A DNA stretch of 64,000 nt from contig JAWWNJ010000057.1 in assembly GCA_037176885.1 (NCBI GenBank), positions 372,001 to 436,000 of the forward strand. Direction: 5' to 3'. The position numbers were made by a program, and so were the translations under genes. The DNA is from Favolaschia claudopus (lineage: Eukaryota; Basidiomycota; Agaricomycetes; Agaricales; Mycenaceae). Below the pieces are notes generated by a model. It searched no databases and had not been told where the DNA came from. It saw only the letters and a list, made by a program, of their open reading frames with translations. The first letter of the stretch is position 1; every line of letters begins with the position of its first letter. Of this stretch, positions 1-11,532 are shown in pieces.

Positions 1-1271
1 CGCGGAGTGTGAACGGCTACTTGACTTCGACCACCGGAAAAACGCAATCTCGAGATTGGGAGATTGCGAAGGGATACCTTACGTTGGTTGTTAGCCTGAG
101 CCTGTGTAGTGGACCCGTGAGCTGTCCCGGGGATTCATTTCCGAGAGTCCAAGTCGGCGCGCGAGAGATCTAGACAACGCAACCCAGGGTACGACGATTC
201 GAACGAATGTGGTTATAGACTGGTGCCAGACGGAACTTGAAGATCGGAAGATCGGCGAGAAGTACGAGACGAGCTTCGCGGAGTGTGAATATCTTGTCTC
301 CAAGTTGTCTTGGCTTGTCTTGCGAAAGGGACGTTACGCCGTTGTTAGCCTTCCATTTTTGGTGCGGGGTGGTGGACTCGATAGTGAGAAAAGACAAGAG
401 GGAGCCAGGCAAGGCACGCGACAGGCGAGTGTACATAGGCTGTACTTCCGCATATTGGTTTGGTTGAGCTTGAGTGTGTCGCACCGCAAATAGAGCTGTC
501 GCTGTTGTGTTCAATCGATCGGCCCGTGTGTTAGACAAGAGCTCAGACAGGACTCACACAGGAGCAGGTCAGTTGTTGCAAGGTGTCGGGAAGGGGGTGG
601 GGTTGAGACAATGGAGTTTGAGTCTGACTGACAACGAAAAAGGAGTGTGGTGCCTGTTGTCTGACACGAACGGGTCAATCAACTGTCGGACGCAAACCGT
701 GACAAGACGATCGTCGATCGGATTCTGGAACAAGTTCTGGAATGGCAAGGATTCGAAATTTATAGAGTTGTGGGTCCACATTCAATGGCTCCACCCTCGG
801 AATAGGTCTCCACGGCCAACGTGACCTGGACCACGGAAGGTTTCTGTCCATGCTGATTCTAGAGTCAAAACGCCGATAAACTGAACGCTGCAACGAGGGA
901 CATCAGGGTTGAGGATGAGCCAGCCAGCCGAGTAAGAAACCAGCATTGTTGTTCGTGGAAAGCTTGTGGAAAACTCTTGATTTGACGCCGTTCGGCTGAC
1001 TAATGGTTCTGTGGACCCACAACAAACGCCCTCTTATTGCCCTCTTACGTTGAGAGGCCTAGCTTGATCCTCCGTTTGCTCCTGGCCTTCATTTTCGCTT
1101 GTGAGCGGGCCAGAACTTTACTGGAATTTCCTGCAATGGAGCTGGCGATTTTCTCAGCCCTTCTACCAGGTACCCGAGAATGGATTCCGTCGTGTCCATC
1201 GACCCCAAGAGTCTGATCGTTGATAACGAAGCGTCGCGCGCCGCATTAGACGTAGATACATCTAATTTTTC
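1..1271. other. Left-edge region without a recognisable gene
   Basis: No open reading frame here resembles a known family, and none joins to another through plausible introns. A 13-base string starting cgcggagtg occurs at 1-13 and again at 277-289. Each copy is followed by loosely similar sequence ending near gttgttagcc, so an old, degraded direct repeat of about 90 bp is possible. The end of the stretch is upstream sequence of the kinase gene at 1272. Confidence 0.4.
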
Positions 1272-2213
1272 ATGCCAACTAATGATGAGACTAATTTTCC
1301 AATGACAAAAAAGGGGATCGTTACCTCCGAAACATCGGATCCCATCGAGTACCTGCAAGAGGTTTTATCTGCTTGCGGTCTACCATCCCCAACGCCCGAC
1401 GAACTCACTGCCCTGCGTCCAGGCAAGGAGCCGGGCCGCCAGGCTGTCTTCTCCATCGCCAAAAAGTGGATCGTTCGAATCTTCGAGCTGCACGACGGCT
1501 ACAAACAATCCGCCTCATTTCTCTGGCGCCTTCTCAAGGAACTCGAACATCGTGGTGCCCCCTCCGAACGCATTCGCTTTTACGGCACTCTCCCTACAAA
1601 CGAATCCTTGCACTACACCATCACGGAGTATTTTGACGGCATTGCGCTCACGCACGAATTGTGTACCCTCCCGTCAGTCCGCGAGCAGGTCGTTGCTCTT
1701 TATCGGCATTTGGGCGAAATCAGCGCGCCAGGCACAGTGGCAACAGTCGAGGATTACATGCGTCCTCGTCTGGAACTGCTCCAACGCAAGCTCCCTGGTC
1801 TCTCGCCCGACATCATCAAAGAGGTGGGGCAGCTATCGCCTTTGGCAGAGCTCTCCACCTTCCGTATGCTCCTCTCCCATCGCGACCTGGCCCCAGAAAA
1901 TATCATCGCCCGCTTTGGACCCTCAGTGAACGACTGCGAGTCCATGACGCTTGCAGTAATCGACTGGGAATTCGCCGCCTACGTTCCCGAGTTTCATATC
2001 GGCCTTGAGATGGGAAACAAATCCGGACGCGAGCTCTGGGGAGAGGACTTCATGCACCGTATCGGGCTGGGCAAGTCTTATCCAGAACGAATTCTCTGGA
2101 CAGAGAGCTTGTGCATGCTAGCGGAGGACTACGCGCAGTGTGGGGCATTGGAGTTCGAAGCCGAGGTGAAAGTGGTTATCAAGGGGTGGGAGTCGAACTA
2201 TGTCTTCGAATGA
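1272..2213 (+). CDS. Aminoglycoside phosphotransferase/choline-kinase-like protein
   Basis: An intronless 313-residue frame. The catalytic loop HRDLAPENII (near residue 204) matches the H-x-D-x-x-x-x-N Brenner motif of the APH/choline kinase fold, and VIDWEFA (near residue 226) supplies the metal-binding acidic residue after the loop. A weak N-lobe is seen around VFSIAKKWIVRIF with the likely ATP lysine. In fungi this superfamily is large, and the substrates (small hydroxyl compounds, sugars, choline) are mostly unknown, so no substrate is assigned. The length fits the family. The first ATG was used; a second in-frame Met lies at residue 11. A second, divergent, intron-containing member lies at 16053-17496. 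Family call confident, function not. Confidence 0.85.
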   Translation: MPTNDETNFPMTKKGIVTSETSDPIEYLQEVLSACGLPSPTPDELTALRPGKEPGRQAVFSIAKKWIVRIFELHDGYKQSASFLWRLLKELEHRGAPSERIRFYGTLPTNESLHYTITEYFDGIALTHELCTLPSVREQVVALYRHLGEISAPGTVATVEDYMRPRLELLQRKLPGLSPDIIKEVGQLSPLAELSTFRMLLSHRDLAPENIIARFGPSVNDCESMTLAVIDWEFAAYVPEFHIGLEMGNKSGRELWGEDFMHRIGLGKSYPERILWTESLCMLAEDYAQCGALEFEAEVKVVIKGWESNYVFE

Positions 2214-2989
2214 GATTGAGACGCGTCGAGGTGGTTGCAATGGATATAGTTGAGAGATGTGAGGCAGTCGATCGGTGCTGGTACACTGGAAACGGTACAC
2301 CGATGGGGACGGGCACGATATATTCCGATGGTTGAAGCCGCGACTCGCAGCGTCCCTTTACGTCGTAGGCTGCGCCCTCGTCTTGCTCGGACAGCGGTGC
2401 AGAGCCGTCTCGAGTGGCTTCATCAAACATTCAGCAGATACTTTTGTCTTGGTTTACGAAGACGTTCCACTTGGTGAAAGTCGGAAACAAAGGGTGCGTC
2501 TCAGTCGAGACTCGAGGATAGGTAACTTGAATTATTCCGCCCACTCGGATTAACGTAACGCAATCAAATTCTCACGCCCGTCGGTCGGACATCCCACCCT
2601 CACTCGGCGCGCCCCGTCAACGCCAGTTCAACGCCCCGTTCATAAGCCACAGTTGCGGCGACCTATGGAAAACCTTCAGCGAATTGCACCTGATCATATC
2701 TACGATGAAGAAAGGCTAATTAATTTCCTTCCGCAATATGTCTTGTGCGCAAACTGAACAATGCTAACACCGTATTCTGCGTGTGCAGATGTCTCCCCGA
2801 CGACAAATCATATATCCATCTGCTCCCCATTCAGTTCTTATTCAGTTCCGCGGCTTATCTGCATCATTGCCCAGGCAGTTCAAAAAAAATCCCTCTGATC
2901 CCTGAAATCAAACTGATTCTTGTGATGCTTTCCTTGCTACGACTCTCACAGAGTCTACCTCTCTAACCTCTACTCTCGCGCGCCTCTCT
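2214..2989. other. Intergenic region and promoter of the 2990 gene
   Basis: No coding sequence recognised. The last 60 bases before the ATG at 2990 are pyrimidine-rich (runs of ctctct and cctct), a common feature just upstream of translation starts in mushroom genes. No TATA box or terminator could be called with confidence. Confidence 0.4.
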
Positions 2990-4958
2990 ATGAGGCTTCC
3001 ACACTCGTTAATCATTGTCCTCGCAGCCCTTGCATCCATCGTCAGCGGAGCTTTAACCAACACAACCGTCGACGACTCGAGTTCGAGTTTCAGTTGGTCG
3101 GGGGAGTGGACTGCTGTCTCGCCATCCTCCCCCTGTGACTTCTGTGCCTCCAAACCGGACCCCTCCCAAACAAACGGTGGAACTTGGCACGACGGAAACA
3201 CAGTCGACAATCCTTCCCGGCAAACCACTGGTTCTTTCACCTTCAAGGGTTCGTAAATGCTACTCTCGCGTCGAGAATAATATCTAATCGCGTCAACAGG
3301 GTCAGCAGTCTACATCTACGGCCTCGACCAGACCAACTCCCAACCCAGCATCGCCTTCACCCTAGACAACATCCAGAAAGTTCACCGTTACACAGGCTCA
3401 GAACGTTTCGCCTACCATGCATTATTCTTCTCTGCGGACGGCCTCGCTTCGGATCAGACACATACTGTGAATTGGGTGTATAATTTTGCGCAGAATACGG
3501 GAGTCGGCGTTCAGAGCGCTATATTCGACTATGCTATTGTTACGACGGGGCAGGAAGATCAGGCACCCCCACCACCTCCTCCGCCTCCGCCTCCCACCTC
3601 AAGCACGTACGTCTTTCCCCTGACCCACCTGCTGCGTTTACCTACATCGACCAAGGCAACCTCCATCCAATGACCCAGGGCCGAGGTACGTTCCCCAATC
3701 TCAACATGTTATTCGACAATATCGATTCTCTCAATCAGTGGTTCCACTGGCGGTAACGATAATAGTCCACCAAAGTGAGTCAATCTACAGCAGCACCCCA
3801 TTCAGCAGCATTTCCCAACAAACTTCAGCCAACCTAGCGGGAACAACAGCAACTCGAATCCGTAGGTCTTGTATTCTGGTTCAGGTTTTCCTCTCATTCA
3901 CTCACTTCTTGAATTATCAGAAACAAGTCGGGCAGTCCGTACGTCTCGTCTACGTTAGAATCTAGATACGCTCTTCAGCATCTCAATATTCCCCGAAAGC
4001 CCTTCGCCTCCCTCGGGTTCAGCACCCAGCGGTAGTGCGGCGTGAGTTCTCTTCCAAGCTGTCTCGTTGACTCCCAGTATCGTTGCTGAATGCTCTGACA
4101 GCTCGATAACGAATAACAACGGCCTGCAGAATGGGTTGAGCCATTCGTAAGTCATGTCAACGCAAATGTCCGTTCGTTGTATGTTCATGATGCCCGCTCA
4201 GCACCACACCAATAGGTCAAGCAACATCGGGGTCAGCCTTTGTCTTCCCCTCCATCCATCGTCATCCCTCCAACCCATCAATCTAACACACTATTCTTCT
4301 CCTTCATCAGCACAGTCACGTACGTACCTACCCGCACCCTCCGAAGCCACATACCTACTCTTCCTCCCTCCCCCTTTCCTCTCAAGTGTATCCGGCACAA
4401 CAACGGTAACAGCCCTCACGGCCTCCTCCACCTCCCGCCCACCCATAGGCGCTATTATCGGCGGCGTCGTAGGTGGCATCGCTGTCCTGGCTCTCGCAGT
4501 GTGGTTCATCTGCCGCCGCGGACGGTCTCGGGAAACATTCCTTAGTGAGAAACCAGACGGAGATGCTCGCACTCAAAGTCGCTTTCTCAGCGTCGAAGAC
4601 TACCGCACACGATCCCGGCAAGCGCAGGGGCTTGCACCGTCGCAAGAACGTGAGTGTAGAACATCCCGTTTTCCTCAAACAGCCCTTTGACTTGGTTTTA
4701 TCTCCAACAGCTCTAACCGCACCCTCCACCCTCGCCCTCCTCACCGACCCACAATCACCCGACACCCCCAACACACCCTCGACATCAGCATCTGCATCAG
4801 TAACAGCATCCAGCTTCTCCCCGCCCTCGTTCAGCGCCCAATCCCGCTCAAGTAGTAGTAACAACTTGCGATGGATGGAGGAACGAATAGCGTCGTTAGA
4901 GGCGCAGGTAGCGCTGCAAGAACAGCCTCCGCCGCCTGCTTATGGACATGAAACATGA
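2990..4958 (+). CDS. Secreted/cell-surface single-pass membrane protein with many mini-exons
   Basis: Eleven exons give 436 residues: 2990-3248, 3300-3606, 3739-3774, 3829-3861, 3921-3938, 3979-4041, 4102-4146, 4202-4231, 4311-4319, 4387-4649, 4711-4958. The protein has an N-terminal signal peptide (MRLPHSLIIVLAALASIVSG), a Cys-containing ectodomain with WHDG and VYIYGLDQ segments, a run of prolines, a Ser/Gly/Asn/Pro-rich linker, one transmembrane segment (IGAIIGGVVGGIAVLALAVW) followed by the basic stop-transfer CRRGR, and a Ser/Pro-rich cytosolic tail ending QPPPPAYGHET. This architecture recurs in Agaricomycete surface proteins of unknown role. The seven linker exons are all multiples of three between phase-2 introns. 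Exon 6 has a second in-phase acceptor (start at 4000). The gene ends 111 bp from the convergent acyl-CoA oxidase stop. Confidence 0.8.
4311..4319 (+). other. 9-nt microexon
   Basis: The nine bases between the acceptor ending catcag and the donor gtacgt join the linker to the exon carrying the transmembrane segment and keep phase 2 on both sides. Without it the flanking exons would still join in frame, so it could be optional. Confidence 0.6.
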
Positions 4959-5069
4959 TGCATATTGATATTGTAGTTTGTTGGTTTGTTTCCGTTTTTA
5001 ATGGGTTGATGGACGTTGTGGCGAAAACTGATTGAAGTAGATATTTTTCAGGCTTTAATGTGACGGTTT

Positions 5070-7844
5070 TCACAATTTCGCTCCAGCAATCTTCTGGCCC
5101 CGCAGCAGCAGTGGCTTGATCGACACCTATATAGCATCCTCGTGGTCACTGAAAGGCGTCGAGGTACCGCAACAGAAAAGACGCACCTCATAGGCCTCCG
5201 TCACATCCGTCCGATTCAGCGGCTCTTGTTGTGCCTTCGCCCACAGCGCCTCGTACACTCTGCCATCGTACACCCCCAGCGCACTATGCTGCAGATGAGG
5301 CTTCCAAACTCAATGAAACTGGCCACACTACCGACCTGTCGAGCTCCCAATCCGAAAAACCAAACGCATCGCTCAGCCCTATGGCTTCAGGCAGTAACTC
5401 CTTGCATAAACGTGCCACGGCGAGGCGCAATCCGCGAGTCGGGTTGTGCGTAGCCGTTTCGACAGTGGCGATGATCAGACCAAGAGACAGTAGGTCTACA
5501 AGTGCTGACTCTAGGGTTGTGAGGAGATACTAGGATCCCGTAGACATGAGCGCGTCGAACGAAAGAGAGGGAAAGACATAATCACACCAGCAGATACACC
5601 TTCCGAACAACCGCAACCGCACGCGGCTTGAAGGCACTGTCCAATGCCGCAATAAGCTCACCCACTCGCGCTGCGACAAAGGCTTCTGTGATGGCACGAG
5701 AAACACGCTGAGTGATCGAGGGGTCCGGTGTAGTCGTGGTATTAGCCATTTCCTGTACCAGCAAAGAAGCGCGCCACTCCAAGAGCGAGATCGCGGCTTC
5801 AGGTTTGGCCCAAGTGTCGGCAGTTGCTTTCGGTGGCACCAATGCCTTGTCCCGTATGAGGCACAGATACGATGAGGTGCCTGAGAGCGAAGCCGGACGG
5901 GGGGTGGAGAGGCTGCGGAATGTTTTGAGCGCTGCACGTACGACTTGTTGTTCGAGGATGCTGTTCTCGCCCTCGTATCTAGTAGTAAAGGATTAAGCCG
6001 AGAGACAAGTAGCGACGGTAGAGAGATATTACTTACGTTGCGGCAGGTAGGAAATCCGCGTATAGCTTTCCCAGCCCAGCGAACGCACTGTAGCCATGGC
6101 CGCCCATGGAACGACGTGCCGTCTCGAGGTCCTGGATGCCAGTGGTCGACACGAGAACCTTTAGACCGCTCACCATGTGGTGCAGCTCGGCCAATTGGGT
6201 CGTGTCTCCAACAGAAAGATCGCGCGTGAGCTCGTCCACACGTCTTGTCTATGGAAAGTTATGAGCATGAAGCCTATTTCAGGTGAAAATACTTAACTTA
6301 CCAATGCGCGTCCAAGCTCAAGGTAAACAAACGCTCGCGCGAGTAAGGGAATGATACGAACATGCACCGAGGGATACGTGATGATTTGTCGCTCAAGGCC
6401 GTCGGGTCCGATTTCGCCTTGTCGTCGCACGGTGGCATAACGGATAGACACGGTTGCAGCTGAAAGGGATGAGAAGCGAGCCCATGGTAGGCAGGAAGGA
6501 TGTGGATATACCCTTTGCGATTAGCCAGCCAGCATTGGTCACCATTCTGTTCCCAATTCGAAGTCAATGCTAGAACTGGCATGGACCACAAATTTGAAAG
6601 AGTACTCACAGTGAGCGGAAATAAATCAGCTTCAGCATGGTTTGGTAAACTTTTCGTGGATACACTTTGCGAATAGACGCACCCCACTGAAGCTCATCTT
6701 CGCGTGCGGTGGTGTCACATATTCACCTGCGTCAGAGACTCCCGCAAACTTGGAGAGCATATTTTCTTTGGGAATCCGTACGTGATCGAAGCGGGCGAAT
6801 CCGTTGTCCGTTGAAGCCCAGCCGCCTTGGGACCTGGAAGAAAGATGAGCATAAATGTGTTATATACAAAGAGTATCAGGCTGACCGACGTCTCCAAGAG
6901 TTCTCCCAGGAAGAGTTTCATGCGTCTCTACAAACAAATTAACAATGAAAGTAGGCAAAGTGCTCGTCAAATTTACCCAGCGAACGCAGCTGCACGAAGA
7001 ACAAATGAGGGCCCATATCTTTTTCGCCCGGCAGAATCAATTTGGCTTGAATAATCCCATGCGTGGCCGTCTTCCCAAGCGCGCCACTCCACCACTTCGT
7101 GCTTGTCAAGGTAGGCGAATGGAGCTCGAATTCCTGCGTTTGAGGCAGGTAGGTCGCGGTGGTCTCCAAACAACTGAGGTTACTCCCGTGGCCTAATTCA
7201 GTCTGCAGGTAACAGCCGAGGATCCCTTTGCTCGCTGTCATTGCGGCATATTTGGAACGGAGCTCTGTCGACGCTTGCAGTTCGAGTACCGGTTTGAAGG
7301 CTGGCCAGAGTTAGCTGGAACTGACGGACAAATTGGTAGTAGCTGACTGATGTTATGAGATGCTGGCTTCGATGAGACGAAGTGAATTCGGATTATGATG
7401 TTGACCCACCGATAGGCAGAGGTTCGTCCATGACAGAGAGAGCAATGGTCATATCCTCTTGTGACCATTTGTGAAGTTCCTGCAGCTCGTACAGCCTGTT
7501 CGAGATCGCTTCGCCGCGAAGGAACTGCTCTTGACGGCTGTGAAAAGCTCTTTACATGGAATGTTTGACAATGATCAAATATTCCGTCCACATTCAGACA
7601 CCTTCACACATACCGCAAAGATTTGTCGAAAACAGGGTCATTAGAAAGGATCGTGACTATCTTCTTCCTTCTATCCCACAACAAAGGGCCACCTATACAA
7701 GTAGTTAGGACCTCGTCATCATCCGAGCAATCTGAACGAACCGTTAAGAAACTTCCGAACATCTGCAACCTCGATGGACGTTGCAGCTCTTGCATTGGTC
7801 ATGTCAATTGCATTCTGCTTGGTAGGGTCGTGGGAGCTAGACAT
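5070..7844 (-). CDS. Peroxisomal acyl-CoA oxidase
   Basis: Flavoenzyme of the first step of peroxisomal beta-oxidation (acyl-CoA plus O2 to trans-2-enoyl-CoA plus H2O2). Joining exons on the minus strand gives the complete family order. The N-terminal domain has KFLNGGPLLWDRRK and QFLRGEAISNRLYELQEL. The FAD/substrate core has GCYLQTELGHGSN, TKWWSGALGKTATHG and FDHVRIPKENML. The C-terminal half has ARRSMGGHGYSAFAGL and then YEGEN, which holds the family's catalytic glutamate. The tail is LLPEAIGLSDAFGFSDWELD, then ALGVYDGRVYEALW. The last exon ends IAGAKL; the terminal AKL is a PTS1 peroxisome signal. The start at 7844 has the context gccgccATGt. The C-terminal exons below 5580 only appear after splicing; an unspliced reading would stop early and lose the PTS1. 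At least ten introns of about 50-60 nt. Confidence 0.93.
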
Positions 7845-8352
7845 GGCGGCGAAGGATGGGAAAGTACTAGACTGGCATCCATTCAGAATTCATATAACTA
7901 GGGTGGACGGCAAGTATCGGGCGGTATGTGCTCATTCCGACTCGCAAATTGGGACATCAGAGTTCTTCCACGAATTCTTATGTTCTTCCCTGGCTCTTCG
8001 GGGATGTATAGGACTGGAATGCACCAAATTCCGAGCGCCGCAGTGACGAGTGAGTTACGAAGATTCAAGATCGACGAATGAAAGCAGGAACAAGCTGCAA
8101 GCCCAAGTTGTCAACAAAATTGTGCAATCGGCATTCGGCCCCGAACGCCGATGATCCCAGACAATCTTTACTAGTTTACTAGCTTGTTACCTATCTACAT
8201 CTGAAAGATTTAGGATGCGAACATCCTCGACAGGCCTATTTACTGACTAATTGCACGTTACGGATGCATTAAAAAACCTCGAGATGAAAACCCGGTGGGA
8301 CTCGCTTGAGCACTTGGTTGGCACTTGGACTCCGAGTTGAAGTTGGAGGAGG
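7845..8352. other. Intergenic region upstream of acyl-CoA oxidase
   Basis: No gene recognised. The stretch holds the acyl-CoA oxidase promoter and runs to the border of the duplicated F-box block at about 8353. No TIRs or clear repeats were seen. Confidence 0.4.
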
Positions 8353-10997
8353 CGGAGAATAGTCTGGAAGTACGTATTTATTATAGCTATGTATGGAATA
8401 TTTATCGAAGGCAATTATGCGGATAGTACTGTGAAACCCGTGTCGAGAAAGCACCAGATACTGTTGAGTCGCTCCCGGTACTAATAGTACTATACTACTT
8501 GACTTTCAGCCTCGGTCGCCATTTCGTACCGGAAGAATCAATGAGATGGACACCGTGAGCGAGCATGATCTCAGCCCACCTCACCCAGCTGCACTTCGCG
8601 ATATCTCGCCTGAGGAACCGATATTAGATGGGTACAACAGTTTCAAGACCCCAGTAAATCTGCTTACTCGGTCGTCGGCCATTTCAGACACTTGAATTGC
8701 AGTTCGCGCAGGCCAGCAAGGTATTGCGGCTTGAAATTCGCGAAGAAGATATCCCATTCCGAGTCCTTGACCTTGCCACTGTATGGAATGGTCAGTCGAG
8801 AGTCGAAGAATGGAAGCCTGAGACGCGCAGGTTGTACTCTCCATCGAACGCGATCTTTAGTAGCGACGGCACTTTGCGAGAGGGATGGAGATTTTTGAAG
8901 CTAGGAGCAAAAATCTAGTGTCGATTCGATAATCAGGAAGCGATCGGGTAGGCACAATTTCAGGAACACACTTCGAATCTACTCCATAGTGTGAGCAGTG
9001 CCATATTTGGGCAGAGGTCGAACAGTTTGACGCCGATAACGCTGAAAGTACCGTGCGAGATGCAGATAACACTAAGTTTGGGGCCATGGGTCTGGAGAAA
9101 TGTTTCAACGTTCGCGTGGTATCGGTCTCCAAGCACAGCGCGTTTAAGAGAGCTCAATCTGTGCATCATCTTCCTTAGTAAGGTAGGGTAGACAATGCTC
9201 GGGAAAAACATACTTCATTTTGGACAGGACTGAGAGAAACGACGGGTCCGAATACAAGATTCGGAGCTCTTCCAAGTTCGGCAATGCGGCGTCAGAAACA
9301 TTTTCTACATTGGAAATTGCGGTAACACAGCTCCACACGAGGATTCGTAGTGCCTTCAGGTTCTCAAAAGTTGTCGCCGTGGCGTGCTGCCGCGTGAAGA
9401 CCGGACTGGAGAAGTGGTGTAGGGTAGAACCAGAACATCGAGCCAACGTCTCGAAAGCTTCCCAAGATATAAGGGGTTCCCTATCCAAATCTGAGAATGT
9501 AACGGAAATGTCGGTGGCGCGGCGCGTATTGCCAAAATGTGACAGGTTAATCGTTCGTGAGAGGATGGCGAAGATCGACTCGGTTCTGGACAACTGGCCC
9601 TCGGGAGGACTTTCGAGGGAGTTGTCTGGACGGAACTCGGACCAACCGTACCAGGAGAGAGTCAGACCACGGATATGAGAGCAAAGTGTCGGCTGTCGCA
9701 TCAGAATCGATGCAAGTTGTGGTAGATCCTCAGAACGCCGGATGACGATGTGCGTGTAGTAGTGAGGGAGCGCTAGTCGCTGTAGGCTGTCAATGAATGG
9801 ATTGAGAAGAGGAATGATCTGGGAATACATACGTGGAATGTCTTTGATACTAACAGAAACCTCAGCTTGCGTGGAGGCATCGCCAATGACAAGATATGCG
9901 ACCAGATTTTATCTTGAACAGGTTTGGGTGCGTTGGCCATGGGCACAAAGAATGGATTGAGAGACGGCGCGATGAGCGGAAGGTCTGTGGTCACCCCGTC
10001 ACGGAGTGCTCTCGGATCGAACTGTGTCCTGAATACCGCGTCAGGCTTAGCGCCTTTCTGAAACGAGGACTTACGGGTGCTTGGTGAACTTCAAAAGAGA
10101 CATGAGAATCGGGTCATGCTCTGGTATATCGCTCCGGTCCCAGAACGTCAAGGGGTCTTTGATTAAGATGGTTTTGAGCGGGCAGGCCTTGAAAGTGTGG
10201 TAAGCCCAGGAGAGGGCCGGGATACTCGGGATTGACAGAGTGTGCAACGGTTTAGTCGTAACTGCAGGTAGCAGAGCCTGTTGAAACGGAGGGCTGTGCT
10301 CCACAAAGGGACAATGGAAAACGACCTTGCAGATCCACAATGAGCACGACTACTAAGCTAAGAGAGGAGAGTCGCTGACGAGATTGGTCCACTTGACTAC
10401 ACACTTGGATAAAGTCGCCAAAAGTTGAGAGACCGCTTTATTGTCCAGGGGTTTATGTCTGGAGTCCTGGTGGAGGATGAAGCGGGAGGGATTGACGAGA
10501 CTAAGGCCCCTGCAAAGTCCGCCAGTGTTGTCGGAAGAGTAGATATCAAGAGTAAGAAATAGATCGGTAACATTTGGGGAACATCGTAGAATGTTCTGCA
10601 TCGGTGGGCCAAAACCACCTTCGACGCGGAGTTTCTTGATGAAATGACCCAATTGCGAGTTTGCGGATAGAGCAGTGGCGAGAGCCTTTGCCTGGGCTTT
10701 AGATCGCAGGACAACCACATTGTAAAGAAGGGGGGTGGCTACCCGAAGCCATGATTTACAGACGAGGAGGTAAGCTGAGGTGGATTCGCCGTAGGTGGCA
10801 AAAGGGGAGATATTCTTGGTATCTGAAAAGAGTTCGTCGGGAATTTTCAACGCGGGTGAAAGGATTTCAGAGATAAGCTCGTCGGGGAGTAGATTATCGA
10901 GCATGCTTGAAGGCCGAAATGTCGGCGCAGACTGAGATTGGCACGGGAGAACCTGAGTGCCGCGTAGCGTCACGGATCGCGTGATTTGTGTCACCTC
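8353..10997. repeat. Segmental duplication, copy A
   Basis: About 2.64 kb that matches 41299-43928 base by base with scattered substitutions and small indels, in the same orientation. Similarity begins at cggagaatag on the left and ends at gtcacctc on the right; the sequences beyond both borders are unrelated. The block contains one complete F-box-like gene with its 3' flank and about 90 bp before its likely start. Confidence 0.92.
8495..10904 (-). CDS. F-box-like protein with two F-box-type segments, copy A
   Basis: Spliced model on the minus strand. It starts at the Met of MLDNLLPDELISEILSPAL; an upstream in-frame Met at 10994 exists, but that extension differs by indels from copy B and is probably 5' UTR. 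An F-box-like start is followed by YLLVCKSWLRVATPLLYNVV and a repeat-rich middle. After an intron comes a second F-box-like segment (VQDKIWSHILSLAMPP, LLVSKTFH joined to RLALPHYY), then Leu-rich sequence, ending GTKWRPRLKVK at 8495. This two-part layout is a common expanded family in Agaricomycetes, inferred to be substrate adaptors of SCF ubiquitin ligases; no target can be inferred. One intron near 8950 could not be fixed. No disabling mutation was found. Confidence 0.8.
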
Positions 10998-11049
10998 TGT
11001 GTGTGCTCGGGGTGTGCCGGAATTCAGCGCACTTGTAAGCTGAGAAGAA

Positions 11050-11072
11050 CTAAAGCGTCTGTCTAGAGAGAC
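11050..11072. repeat. 23-bp direct repeat, left copy
   Basis: The sequence beginning ctaaagcgtctg recurs exactly at 11531-11553. The left copy is separated from the TIR element by nine bases, tattaatta; the right copy abuts the other end of the element. Confidence 0.8.
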
Positions 11073-11081
11073 TATTAATTA

Positions 11082-11532
11082 AGGGCCTGATCGGGCCCGC
11101 GGTCTAAATTACCGTACGGTACGGTAGGTAAGGAGGTCACATCAGTCACCATAACGCAACACCGTTGCTATCGTGAGCTGGCAACAACAAGTCATCGTCG
11201 GCGCTGTCTGCTCCCCGCCCTCGACGACGAGGACCTTGTTTTAACCTCATTTTTTACTCTTTCACCGGCGCGAGCGAGTGGATCAGAATATATGTATTTG
11301 TTTTGAATTCTTGTCCAAGAAAACCCTTTTTCCCCAATTCACTGAGAGAGATAGAGCAAAGTGCGGGAGGGGCGGGATGAAGGGCGGGATGGTCTTGACG
11401 CTGCCCACATTGAGTGTCAATGACTGCCATTGTCACGGCGTGATTTTGGGTTAACGGCCGAAATGGCCGAGTTACCGTACGGCTGAAATTTGGCTGAGCC
11501 GTCTATTTAGCCCGCGGGCCCGATCAGGCCCT
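11082..11532. mobile_element. Short non-autonomous TIR element (MITE-like)
   Basis: About 451 bp bounded by inverted ends that start AGGGCCTGATCGGGCCCGCG and continue with CTAAAT at both ends, giving about 28 bp with one mismatch. The ends are GC-rich and partly self-palindromic. No transposase frame lies inside. A simple target-site duplication is not clear: the left side has ttaa next to the element and the right side taaa, while a 23-bp direct repeat lies nearby on both sides. It sits between the divergent F-box gene (start 10904) and the Uds1-like gene (start 11772), so it may affect either promoter. Confidence 0.75.

Noticed and set aside
474..893. Open frames on both strands of about 70-116 codons near the left end.
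   Set aside because: They overlap each other, lack family-like content and show no splice partners.
3664..3683. A 7-nt microexon GGCCGAG between ccag and gtacgt in the surface-protein gene.
   Set aside because: It would break the phase-2 pattern and the frame; one longer intron (3607-3738) fits better.
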